DNA of 64,000 bases, from positions 71,584,366-71,648,365 of the forward strand of contig CM036758.1 in assembly GCA_020796225.1 (NCBI GenBank), in the 5' to 3' direction. The notes beneath the pieces are model-generated. The model ran no database searches. It was not told where the DNA came from and worked only from the letters and a program-made list of their open reading frames with translations. The position numbers were made by a program, and so were the translations under genes. How positions within the stretch are numbered: position 1 is the stretch's first letter; each line of letters starts with the position of its first letter. Below are positions 25,701-37,700 of this stretch, piece after piece. The stretch comes from Arion vulgaris. Its lineage: Eukaryota > Mollusca > Gastropoda > Stylommatophora > Arionidae.

Positions 25701-28700
25701 ACGTTCTTGGCAAAGATGAAAAATTAATTTAACAATGGTGCCCTGCACATTATCAGCAGAGAGGACTAATATGGTAATCATAATGCTATTTCAGGACAAG
25801 TGTCCTGGAGATCTCAACAACCTGTCGACCAGCTATCTTTGAAATAATATCAAGTAGATACCTGAGAGTGAACAAAGAGGAATTTTGTTGTATAAACAAT
25901 AGAGGAAAACTAGTCATGACAGAGATGAAGTGTCTATGCAGAATGATGGAAGTATCAAGAAGAGACTGGTTTAGAAATGAAGACATCAGGAAAAAGTGCA
26001 GTACAACACTAGTACTGAACTTCTTCATGCTCAATATTCTATATGCGTATATTTTAAATGTATATAAGTTATATATATATATATATATATTTGATTTTTA
26101 TTGTTTATCTTCTTTTTCCATTACTAGTTTTTACATTTATTTCGTTATTCGTTTTTAGTCACAGATTTTCATTTTAGGGCTGTTAGGATATTGTTGTCGC
26201 AGTCTATATGTATTGTGCTGTGAAAGAAGTGAAATTTGTCACTCCTGTTGTAACCTTTGCTTGATAAAGACCTTTTGGTGGAAACATTGTTGTGTATTGT
26301 TATTGTATAACTACAGTACTCTGTTTTTACGTGTTTCGCATTGCTACAATTTTACTGCAGCCTTCCCCTATATCGATATTACTGAACTTCAAGAAACAAC
26401 AAATTAAATGGTTCAGTCACATAAGCAGATTACCAACAGACAGCGTGTCTCAAAGAGCAATGTTACTCCGATACAGTGGATATAAAGCAAAAGGCCGTCC
26501 ACGCAAAAGGTGGACCTCAGAAATAACAGAGACAGTGAAAAAACTATTGATAAAGCCCACAAAAGTTTGAGAGCTGCTGTAGCGTAGTTGTTAGTGAACT
26601 CGCTGCGCTAGGCTGGTGGTCTGGGTTCAGCTCCCGCAATGCGCGTGGAATTTTCCCGACCGCGACGGCTCTCAGGTCGACCCAGCCTCAACTGGGTACC
26701 AGACATGCTCTGGGAAAGTAAAGGCGGCGGCGTGATGCTGACCACACCACCCATTGTGTGCCGACGGTCAATGAAAAATACAGGCCTAACACTGTATTGA
26801 CCTATATACCATGAGGTATGAAAGGGTTCCTTTACCTCTTTTTTTTTTTTTTACACAAAAGTTTGTTCTAGGAATATCTTCTTATCCTGACGCTGTGAGG
26901 CAAAACAGAATTAGTGAAAAGCAAAAATAAGAAAAAATACATACACAATGGTTCTGTCTAGCTATATCCTTTTTTGTTTTTCACACTTTAAGCATCCACA
27001 AAAGATTTCCATTGTAGCGGTTATGAATCCTTTTCTACTAATTGTTTCCCATGACAGGCCACAATCTTTTGAACAATCTTCACAGTCCTTCTTCATGTTT
27101 CCTTTGTACATCTAGACCTTCCTTTTCTATCTGCTGTAACAACCAATACCCCTACTGGTTACCCCATATATGACCAATATTGAAAACCTGGCCAGCAATG
27201 GCGGAATGCGGGAGGACCATAAAGAGTCAGAACTGTTTGATTCTGAACACGACTTTGCTAGCGCATTTCCGACATGTTTGGTCGTGTATTTTCCGGTTTT
27301 GTTTGCTGAGCTACTGAGTTAGTGCTTGGGCAACGCTGTGAGCTATGACTGTTACATGGAATGCTTTTGCTGTGTCAACCGTGCGTTGTTGTGTGTATTC
27401 AGAAAATGGCGGACAGCGGTTATGACGAACAAGCTCAATCTGCCGTATGCAGTTATATTGCGGGTACAGAAAGCTGGATTTTGTCGTGATTGATGTTCCT
27501 TCGACAAGAATTGCAATTCAAGTGATGAACAGTTTTGTGTTGCTACATTAGCTGACGGCCATATGCATTTTAAGCAGAGCAGGTTTCTTTTGTGGTGGTA
27601 GCGTTGTTTCATTCTGGAATTATTTCACACAGGAAACATTTCACAGCTGTTAGCATTTCGTGTGATTTTCATTGGCACAGGAACGGAACAATTATGGGGT
27701 GACCCGTTGCAGTGAAGTTGGAACCGTACTTATGAACTACGACCAATATTGACCGAGTGGTTACCGGGGCCCAAATTTGGGGTGTAAATAATAGAACTAC
27801 TGTTACCTGCCACGCATGTCGTAAGAGGCGACTAAGGAGGTTTGGCTGAAATCGGATGCACACATCCTAAACGTGTAGAAGTCTATGCGTTTAGGGGCCT
27901 ACCAAACCAATGTGCAACGATACACGTTCTTGGCAAAGATCAAACATATCACAAAGAGTAATTAAAATTGGTTGTAAAGAACAAACGCAAAGAAGAAGAT
28001 ATGACCAATCCAACTTTATTTTTGTCTTTTAATGATCGTCTCCAATGATGCACAGCTTGTTCGTTTTTACAAACTCTTAATTTGATTCTGTATTTAGCCA
28101 GAATATTTGTATATTCTTCTCAAACATTTATTTTGGAATGACTCCAGTTTGTGTATCATGTAGTGGGTCATCTTCCCGCACTCACTACTGTATAAAATTT
28201 AGTATTACTACTAAATTATAATTTTCAATTCAAATGTTGTATCAATCCTAACGTATGCCAGAAAGAGTTGGAAAATGACTAAAGATATAGAAAGCAAGTT
28301 GAATGCCATGGAAAATAGATGTCTGTGAAAAATAATTAACATAAAATGGGGTGAATTCAGAAGTGATGAAATCTGAGAAATGTCTGGTCACTACTAACAA
28401 CTGTTATAAGAAGGGGAAGATGGAGATATGTTGAGCACACCTTGAGAAGAAATGATCAAAGAATATGAATGCAGGCATTGAAGTGGGACGTAAAGTGTTT
28501 AAGAAGGAGAGGACGACCTAAGGAGACCCTGAAACAAACTTTGCTGAGAGAGGCAAGAAATATCAGTTTCAGTTCCATGGATGAGATTGATCGAGTTGCC
28601 CAGGATACAGCGGTATGAAAAAATTGCTTGCAACATATAACGGTATGAGAGGAATTATTATCACTATTGTATAATAACGCTCCCGAGACATTGATATGAA

Positions 28701-31700
28701 CACTGGTTACTAATGACAAACATGTAAACATGTACTTACATGGCAGAATTGCTTTTGTAGATCTCTCTGTTGCAAACAACAGGTGTAGGACCTGGTGTTG
28801 TAGTGCCACCCCTGTTGTCGTCATCATCACCATCATCATCATCTTCATCTGCATCAATCTCTTCTACTGTGATTGGCTCCTTTTTCACAACACATTCAAT
28901 ATCGGAGTTTGAAGCAGAGCGTGATCGAGTATGAGTGGAGTCTGATAACAGGGATTGGGTGGAGAGCATAGATGATGATGATGAGCTGTGTGGTTGGTCA
29001 GAGGATAAATGTGGTTGTGGGACTTGCAAGACAGAGCCTGTTGTATGATGAGAAGTGAGAGTGGGTGCGGAGGATGATGAGTGAGGGTGATGAGCGTACG
29101 GCTGGAATGCTGCTGGTAAGGATCTTGGTTCTTCCTTTATAGAAGACAAAGTTAGCTGTTGTGTTGATTGTGAAGAATTGAGACCTCCTACGAGTCCAAT
29201 CTCTCTGGATTCTCTCAGCACATTTAGGTTGCTATCCAATCTAGATTCTCTGTGTAATGATGTGGGGTGGTTCTCAGGACGGTGTGGTGATGGAGGATGA
29301 CCCCGAGTATTGTCTTTAGTATATGATTCTGGTTTTGATAGTTCGTCTGACTTAGCACCATCCCGGTGGTCAATAACTGTGAGGGGTGGTGGCGGGAGTG
29401 GAGCTGTTGTCTGGGTGAAGCCGTGAGGAATCTTGGCTGGGTTATCTGAATGAGAACGGTGGAGCGAATGAGAGGAACTAGAAGAAGTCAAGGACAAGTC
29501 TGTTGGTTTTTCTGATGGCTTGAGAGGTGGAGGAGGAGAATGTGGTTCTTTCTTAATGGGAATTAGACTTGGAACTGGTGGAGGAGGTTGGTGTGGGCTG
29601 CATCCAACTGAGGAGGCTACCGACATGGCTACAGATGGATGAAGATGCGGGGGCAGGTGTGCTCCTCCAGAGTGGGGATAATAATATGAATGGTAGGGTA
29701 CATATGGAACGGCTATAGGAGGTAAAAATGCTCCTGGGGGAGGTCCAGTGTGCTTCTTTTCTGGCTCCTCTGGTTGATCCTGCATTCTGTTTTGAAGATT
29801 ACCAGAGTTTGAGTTCGTTGCTGCACTGCTAGTGATGCTGCCGGTACCAGTGCTATTGATGGAAGGTCCACCTGATGAAGAACGGTTAGTCAACACTGTG
29901 GTTGATATAACAGAGTCTACAGGTGTCAAAGTTGATGTGGTCTTAGCTGTGGCAGCAGTGTGTATACTTGCTGACATGTTGACTGTGCTGGCAGGTATCG
30001 ATAGTTCTGTCTGTGGTGTAAAAGTCCCACTGGATGATGCTCGACTAAGAATTGGCGATGGTATCACCAGTGGGGATGACAGACTGCATGTAGTTGGTGG
30101 TACAACACTACTATGAGTTTTATTGGATATGGTTAAACCACCAGATATGTGTCCTGCAGGTCCTGATTTGAACACTGGTACTGATGAGTGATGGTTGGGC
30201 AGTCTCAAGTGGTGACTACCACCAGTAGATGTTTGTGACACAGGTGTTGATGTTACTAGTCCACCTGAGGTTGTTACAGCCGGCAAAGTTGAGGGTGTAT
30301 TTAAATACTGTTGCTGCTGGTATTGCTGTGAGGACAGCAGTGTGGACAAAGGCTGACCAGAACCACCTTTGACTGTGCTAGAAGACACAGAAGAGGCACC
30401 AGCAGAGCTGGTAGTTACAGTGCTGGTTGTGGTACTATCTGCCACTGCACCAGTTTTGTTAACAGGAGTGCCTGCTGTTGGTACTAATTGCTGTGCAGTT
30501 GTTGTGGGTGGCTGCAGTTGTAGAGGTTTGAACCCACGCTCTACAGAACTAGGACTTGAAGGTCTGGAACTGCTACTTAATTCCTCCTGTTATGATAAAG
30601 AAATAATATATATTTTCCTCAGCAAAAAGACTACAACAAAAAGTATAGGACATTGTCATTTTAAATCAGAAAAAATGATTGCAGTTTGTTGCAATTTGAA
30701 ATACAGAACACTTAATACTATTACTACAAATACTTGAAAAAAAATCAGCAAAACCAAATGCAGCTATATAACTTTGATCAGTATGCAAATACTCTATCTA
30801 CAGATACGAGACTTTAGCATCTATATGTCTGTCTTTGCTGTGTTTAAGACAGTTCTGTTTACCAATTTACATTCTTCATGTTGCATATGCTTTGCAGAAT
30901 GTCACTCTTATCACAGCCCGACTGAAAGACTCTCGCTAGTTTTCCTGCTTCCTTCATTGTTGTGTTCCTTTAAAGTTTTCGCAATGTCATGTAGCAATGG
31001 TCGTCTCCTTTTCATCTTCCAGGAACACTGTCCTCCATTACTGCTCTCTCTAAGCCACTGTGACGATGAATGTAACCATACTAATTTTGTTTTCAAGACA
31101 AGATGTTGTTTATGAATCAATATTTCTCAATGTTCAGGTCTTGTAGGACGTCTATGTTTCTTCTCTTTGTTGTCCAAGATGCTAGAAGAATATTTCTGCG
31201 GCACTTTATTTCAATAAATTCAATTTCACTATTTAATAATTATGTAATGTTATATGACCACATGTCAGTTATCAGTTATATGAGGACTATCAGTTATATC
31301 AGTTATCTACGCACACTCAGACAAACATAACGCAACTACATTCCCATGGATGAAAATTTGTGTGGTCAGCATCACCCGTGATGGACGAGCATCATCATAT
31401 GAGGACTATCATCACGGCACTCCGGACATGTTCATATGTGCTTCAATCCCTGCTTCAACAAATCCAGCGGCAGAAACATGAGAGTTCAATGTTGATTAAT
31501 CAATCTTTTTTGTCTACTTCTTCTTCAAACACACCATATCGACCACTTATTAACTACTCTGTGTGATTTGTATGTGATCTGAGCCTAAGAGTGATTGTAA
31601 GTTGTACCAGTTATGCACCTACAATTAGACCAGCCCATCTGATTTCTGTGATGCTTTTTATTTACTAGAGTAGCTTCCCTAGGTCCTATATCAGTCACCT

Positions 31701-34700
31701 CTTACATCATGCCTTGTATGTTGCAGTTGTATTATTCTTTGCTCCCCTTCGGACCCGGCACCACACAGGTGTTTTTGCATACTAGGTATGTCGTTATTTT
31801 CGGGCTGTACCAATTTTGACACCCATCTCTCTCAATCTCGTCAGCGATCTCATGTCCCATGTTGTCACAGGAAAATGCATGTCCTCAGAAGTCTTACTTT
31901 TATTATCTTGCCTGTGTTATGTCTCAGTTTCTTCATACAATTTACCTTACTCAATAATATATACATACACGAAGAGTATTTCTGACAAAGAATAATCAGA
32001 GAAAAAAAAACACATTCAGATAATGAATAATTGTGTGTGTAATCTTTTTCCCCATTCCGTCCCTTAGGGAGGCATAAGTCCACAACCAAGGTCTTCCAAG
32101 CCCTCATATCCAAGGCCATCTTTTTCAGATCTCTTCACTCTCTCCCCATGTTCTTGCATTCCATCTCCAACTCCCGCCTCTAGGTCTTCCTGGGTCTTCC
32201 CTTATCTCTATTGCCCTGGGGGTTCCATTGGAGGGCTTGTCTTGTGATGCTGTCAAAGGGTCTCCTCAGTGTGTGTCCTATCCATCGCCACCTTCTGACC
32301 CTTATCTCTTGTTCCACCTGCCATTGTCCTGCTCTATCCCCCAGTTCTCTATTTGTGACCCTGTCATACCATCGCAGATGAAATATCCTGCACAGGCATC
32401 TATTGATAAATGTCTGATACTTGTTGATGTTCCCCTTAGTTATTCTCCATGTCTCTGCGCCATACAAAAGGACAGCCTAGACATTTGAGTTAAACATCAT
32501 TATCTTAACTTTATTCCTTATCATTCTAATTGTGTGTGTGTGTATAAGAATGACAAATAATCAAAACAACAGACCTGATTATTATCATCTGAATCTGCCT
32601 CGTTGCCAATATCCTCTGTACCTGATACAGAACTGCTTTCAGTGCCAGATTCAGAATCAGACCTCTCCTAGATCAATAAAAATGACCACATTATGATGGT
32701 GACAGTAAGATGTTTTTGATGGTAATAATAATTAAAAACCTAATTAAGTAGGCTCAAATACCTAGAACAAATGGTAGAGTTATTGTGTTGAGCGGAATGG
32801 AGTACACTGGATAGTTTTTTGTACCAGAAGGATGCCTTGAATAGTTCTCTGAGGGTTCATTTACTAGAGAAATGACTGTGTATGACTCTCTGGTAATGCT
32901 TCTAAAGATCCATAATGGCAGGTTGTGGTATGAGTGTCTCTCTCTCGCATGATCACCGCCCAGACCGATGTACCAGACCTCCTCATAAATTCTATTCATG
33001 TTAAAATCTGATTCATGCAGCTTTATCATTGGTATGTTTTACGTCACATCTTCAACACCATTTGAAGCTTTGGTGCTTATCCTTTGGCGATGTGTCCGGT
33101 TTCAGCCAGCGTTACTCGTTCGCTCTCTGTTCTGTAGCCATCTAGTGTGTTTTACGGTGTGGGGCAGCTAGCCAAACACCCAACCTCCTTAGTCACCTCT
33201 TATGACATGCATGGCAGGTAACAGTGGTTCTATTCTTTACACCCCAATTTGGGCCTGGTAAGCACTCAAGCGGTATGAGTGTCTGATTTGCTTTATCAGG
33301 GTGTCCAACTTTCAGGACTTACATGGTTATACTGTCGACAACATATAGACATTAACAATAATGGAAGATTAGACAAGCGTGCATCAACACCTATCCTTGG
33401 GAAGTTAGATGGATACAAAAGACATATTTTAGTTGCTCAACAACCAACTAATGGATGAAGACACAACAAGTTACGATAAATCTATACATCCATTTTAAGG
33501 AATTTGGAATCACATGATGTCCAAGCAAAACTGGACAGCAGAGTGACAAAATTAAGAGTGTGTTGTACCTTTGAAGTTGGAAAAGGCATGTCTGTATGGT
33601 GTGGGACACTGATAATAAGGAAAGCAGGCCCTCATGCAAAAATCAGTCAGAGGCGCCATACCAAGCATCCTGACTACGCCTGAATTGATAGCAGGTGAAC
33701 TAAGTTGACAACAAAGGAGTATGTTAAACAAGTGAGCCATAGAAACCATCAGCATGCATACCATATTCTTCTTCAAATGCTCCATATTGATCACTTATTA
33801 ACCACTCTCTGTATGTGATCTGAGCCTAAGAGTGATTGTACACTGTGCTAATTATGCGCCTACAAGTAGGCCAACATATCCAATTTCTGTGATGCATTTT
33901 ATTTACTAGGGTAGCTTCCTAGGCCCCTACCTCAGCCGCCTCTTACAACATGCCTTGTAGGTCACAGTGGTACTATTCTTTGCTTCTCTTGTGAGCCTCT
34001 GCACCACATGTACAACGCATACCATATGACATTGGCTCATGCCATATTAACAATTTTTTTTTCCGATCCAGGAGCACTTGAGCTTTTAGCTCGGTGCCAT
34101 GGACATTGTAACCCTTCGGTTCGGTGCCACAAACACCATAAATCTGGAGAACCTGTGGCTTTTCTGCCAGCCCGCAGAATTGAACCTGCACTCACAGAGG
34201 GCTTGTCACACCGTCGTCCAACGCGCTACGAACATGCTGGGCAGGCGGGCGCTCATGCCATAATGGGCAGCTATGATCTGCCCAATGAAGTACCTAATAA
34301 CTGTGAGCGCCTGTAGCTCAAGCAGTAGTGAGCTCGATCACGAACCCAAGCGTACTTGGTTCAAACCCCATGGTGGGCAAGTTTGGAAGCAAATTCATTT
34401 TCGTGGGATTTTTACAAAAGGTAAAATAGACCTCACCGTTCAGAAAGCAATGGCAAACTACTGAACGTTTAAGTGGTGCCTAGAAAATCAACGACTTGTT
34501 TACTGTGGTTGATGGCTACGTCCTTTAGGATATGCCCGATTTTCATTTCAATAACTAAAGTGTGACACAAGATTTTAAAAAGTTCTATTATTTGCTTACT
34601 TTCTTTTTCTTGGTAATTTTCGGGTCAACCTCCGAGGCAATTTTTCTCTTTTTAGCTTTGCTGGATTTAGATTCCTTTGATTTCTGTGATCACATCAGAT

Positions 34701-37700
34701 GTAAATAAAAGAACTGATCAACAATAGATTCACTTACTTACAGTAACATCTAGGCTAATTGGTGACTGAACAGACAATTCATCAGAAATGATAAACATAA
34801 TTTGTCCCATATTCTGCGACTATACCACTAGTTTTTGTTTTTCTATCTGTTGTCTTAGAAACTAGGACTGCAAATGTTATTATCCACTATTTTATTCTGT
34901 TGCAAAGTTTTTTACGCTAATGCTGTGTAGTGGGAACGATCAATGACTTACTGAACACGCTATGAAATCTAGACATTTTTGCAATCAACTTAATTAACTC
35001 ATAATTCGGTTAAAAATAAACTATGTAAAGAGTTGAAAATAGTTAAGTTGCATTGACATACAAATTCCTGCATGAATAAGCTTGGAAAAATTTGATGACT
35101 CCAGGGTTGGGTGTTAGAATATTCCGCCTCCGTACCGGCCACAACAAACTCTGCGCCCACATGTTTAACAAATTTTAAATTGGCACAACTAGCCTCTGCC
35201 CCTGCGAAAAGACGGATATAATGGCAAAGCACACACTGCAAGATTGTCAATTGATAGCAGGCCTAAGAAAAGAAACCTGGCCCGAAAACACAGAGCTTCG
35301 AGAAGTTGACGGAGGGACGGAGTCCCTTAAAACCACGGTAGCATTCATGATAAAATCTGGTTCACTGGTCTAAGCGAGGATCGAGAGAGAGAATATTTTT
35401 CATGTGATGCACAAACATCTCTCTCTCTCTCTAGCCTGTGATGCCCCTGGTGCTTAGTGCAGTAACAAATAAACACCATTCTTCTCTATTCTTGGCCACA
35501 TTACAGTCTTTTTTTAAGTTCTTGTTCTACTCCAGATCATTTTTGGGTCTTCTGCATTTTTGTTTACCCTCTGGTGTTCATCTCAGTGCAGTTTTCATGC
35601 ACAAACATAAAGCCGACAATCTGCTTTATTTATAAGATAATGAGGAGGCAAAAATCTTCACAAGAACACAAGATAAGACCAGAAATCTAGTTTGAGCAAT
35701 AGCCAGATCGCAGATGAAGGAAATGCAACATTTAGAATATCAAACCTGAACTGTTTTTTTATCGTCTTTATCCGTGATGCTGTTTGGTGATTTCCGACCA
35801 CTTTTATTGCTGTGAGTTGTAGTTGTTACTGAACTGATGCTGTTGGAGGAGGTGGAGGTAATTGCTGGAGTACTCTCCAGGTCTGGACTGCTTATGCTAT
35901 TTCGCTCTTTCTTCTTTCCGTTTGTTGATGACTGTAGAAACAACAATATTATATTTATATATTTACCTTGAATCAGGTAACTGAAAGAAATATATAGCAA
36001 ACAGAAGACGTGAGCGTCTGTAGCTCAAGCGGTAGTGAGCTCGATCGTGAACCCAAGTGTACCTGGTTCAAACCCCACGGTGGGCAAGTTTTGAAGCAAA
36101 TTTTTGTTTCCGGTGGGATTTTTACAAAAGGTAAAATATACCTCATCGTTCAGAAAGCAATGGCAAACTACTGAACGTATAAGTGGTGCCTAGAAAATCA
36201 ACAACTTGTTTACTGTGGTTGATGGCTACGTCCTTTGGGATATGCCACGATTTTCAAACAGAAGATGGTACATGGAACAACAAATTTCAGAGATCATCAA
36301 CACAAACCATCTCATATAGGCTAGGAATACATGCTCTTGTTTGATGCTGGCATAAAGTTGTACAAGTTTATGGAGATTTTATGTTGAATAATACTGATGT
36401 TTAAATGACATGCCCATGTATATTGTGTATAAATTTCATACTTTTTGTTAAAAAATGTTGTAAGAAAACCGACATGGTGCATTCCTTTATGAACACCCCT
36501 TGTATTTACTGTGGTTTCTCCCAAGGTGTATGCTACAGTCAAACCAAGTAGCAATTATTTGACTCACTGGACTGGGGAAGGATAGCAGCTAGTCAGGAAG
36601 TACACTGTAGATTCCCCTTGAAATGCTATGTTCTAGTACTGTGTGGACCATAGCACTGCATACCTCTATGGAATTATATGCTGATGTATAATTTTTAGTT
36701 GAGAATATGGAGACATGTTGGGCATACTCTGAGAAGAAATGAGCAAAGGCTCACAAAGCAGGTATTGAAATGTGAATAAAGGGTTCAAGAAAAAAAAGGA
36801 TGCCCTAAGGAAATCCTGAAAAGAACTTTACTGAGAGAGATGACAAATATCAAACTCAATTCCATAAAGGAGATTGAACGAGCTGCCCAGCATAGAGTGG
36901 TATGGAGAAATGAGTTGCAGAACCTATGTAACGTATAACTGTACAAGAGGAAAATATAATATTACAATACCTTTAGCTACAACTATACAATACCCTAATT
37001 TGTTTATCATTTTAATGTACTTGTACCTATACTACCTACTACTAGATCATATTCCCAGCGCTACTACTGCACCTCACTATCGATTATTTATCTGAGCTGT
37101 TGTCTTCAAGTCCATGAGACTTTTGAACTCACTGAAATCATCTGCTCTTCTTAGGCTGGGCACTCTACTCTTCTCCTGTGTGTTCCAATCAAGTGCATGT
37201 CTGGTTATGGTGTGCAGTTATCCTGATGGCGCATTCAATCGTCACTTTCAGCTGTATTGGTTTATGTATGCCTTGTACTCTACTACAAGTCTACATTCAT
37301 GTGACTATATTGTATATTGTATGTGACTATATTGTATGTGCCTATATTGTATGTACGTAAGTTAAAAATCAAATTTTATATCATGCAATATATTGTGGAA
37401 TACGATGCTAGGTCTATATGTTTGCTTCCACCAACGTCACTCATTGGGTGATGCAGTCAACATCATGCAAGTTTACTTTATTTTTCAGTGTTTCTCTGCT
37501 ACTTAAATGTGGCGGAGTCCACACTAGCTAGGAGCGCTGTGAAAAAAAAATGTCACCTGTATGTCTACATAATAATAATTCCTCTCGTACGTATATGTTA
37601 CATAGGGCCTGCTAGCAATTTCTCCATACCGCTCTATCCTGGTTCAATTTCTTCCATGGAACTGAGACCTATATTTTTTACCTCTTTTATTGTGCCTATA

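Larger units (their letters stand above)
25890..26925 (+). mobile_element. Non-LTR reverse transcriptase 3' fragment broken by two insertions
   Basis: Plus strand: [20 protein letters not shown] and DIRKK, then a Penelope-like insertion (26024-26379), then [34 protein letters not shown], a SINE (26570-26853) and a last piece to CGCTGTGAGGCAAAA. It is the same family as 22680-23700 in opposite orientation. Both insertions have target duplications, so the host fragment is older than either. Confidence 0.8.
27000..28100 (-). mobile_element. Non-LTR reverse transcriptase tail broken by two insertions
   Basis: 27000-27178 and 28003-28100 match 4725-4990 (CTTCATGTTTCCTTTG, CTTTTAATGAT-GTCTCCAA, GATGCA). 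In between are an unidentified 557-bp insert (27184-27740) and a SINE-A copy (27753-27998). Confidence 0.6.

Noticed and set aside
29832..30737. Plus-strand frames of 94 and 122 codons in the large exon
   Set aside because: Antisense shadows of Ser/Thr-rich coding on the minus strand.
34303..36075. Functional tRNA genes at the SINE heads
   Set aside because: Heads have A and B boxes but imperfect acceptor stems, and each is followed by a SINE body; they are tRNA-derived, not tRNA genes.
37120..37190. Candidate for the missing atrophin exon (acceptor CACACAG, donor GTGAGT, 43 nt, right length class)
   Set aside because: In the phase required by the upstream exon it contains a TAA; the stretch reads better as a reverse-transcriptase tail fragment.
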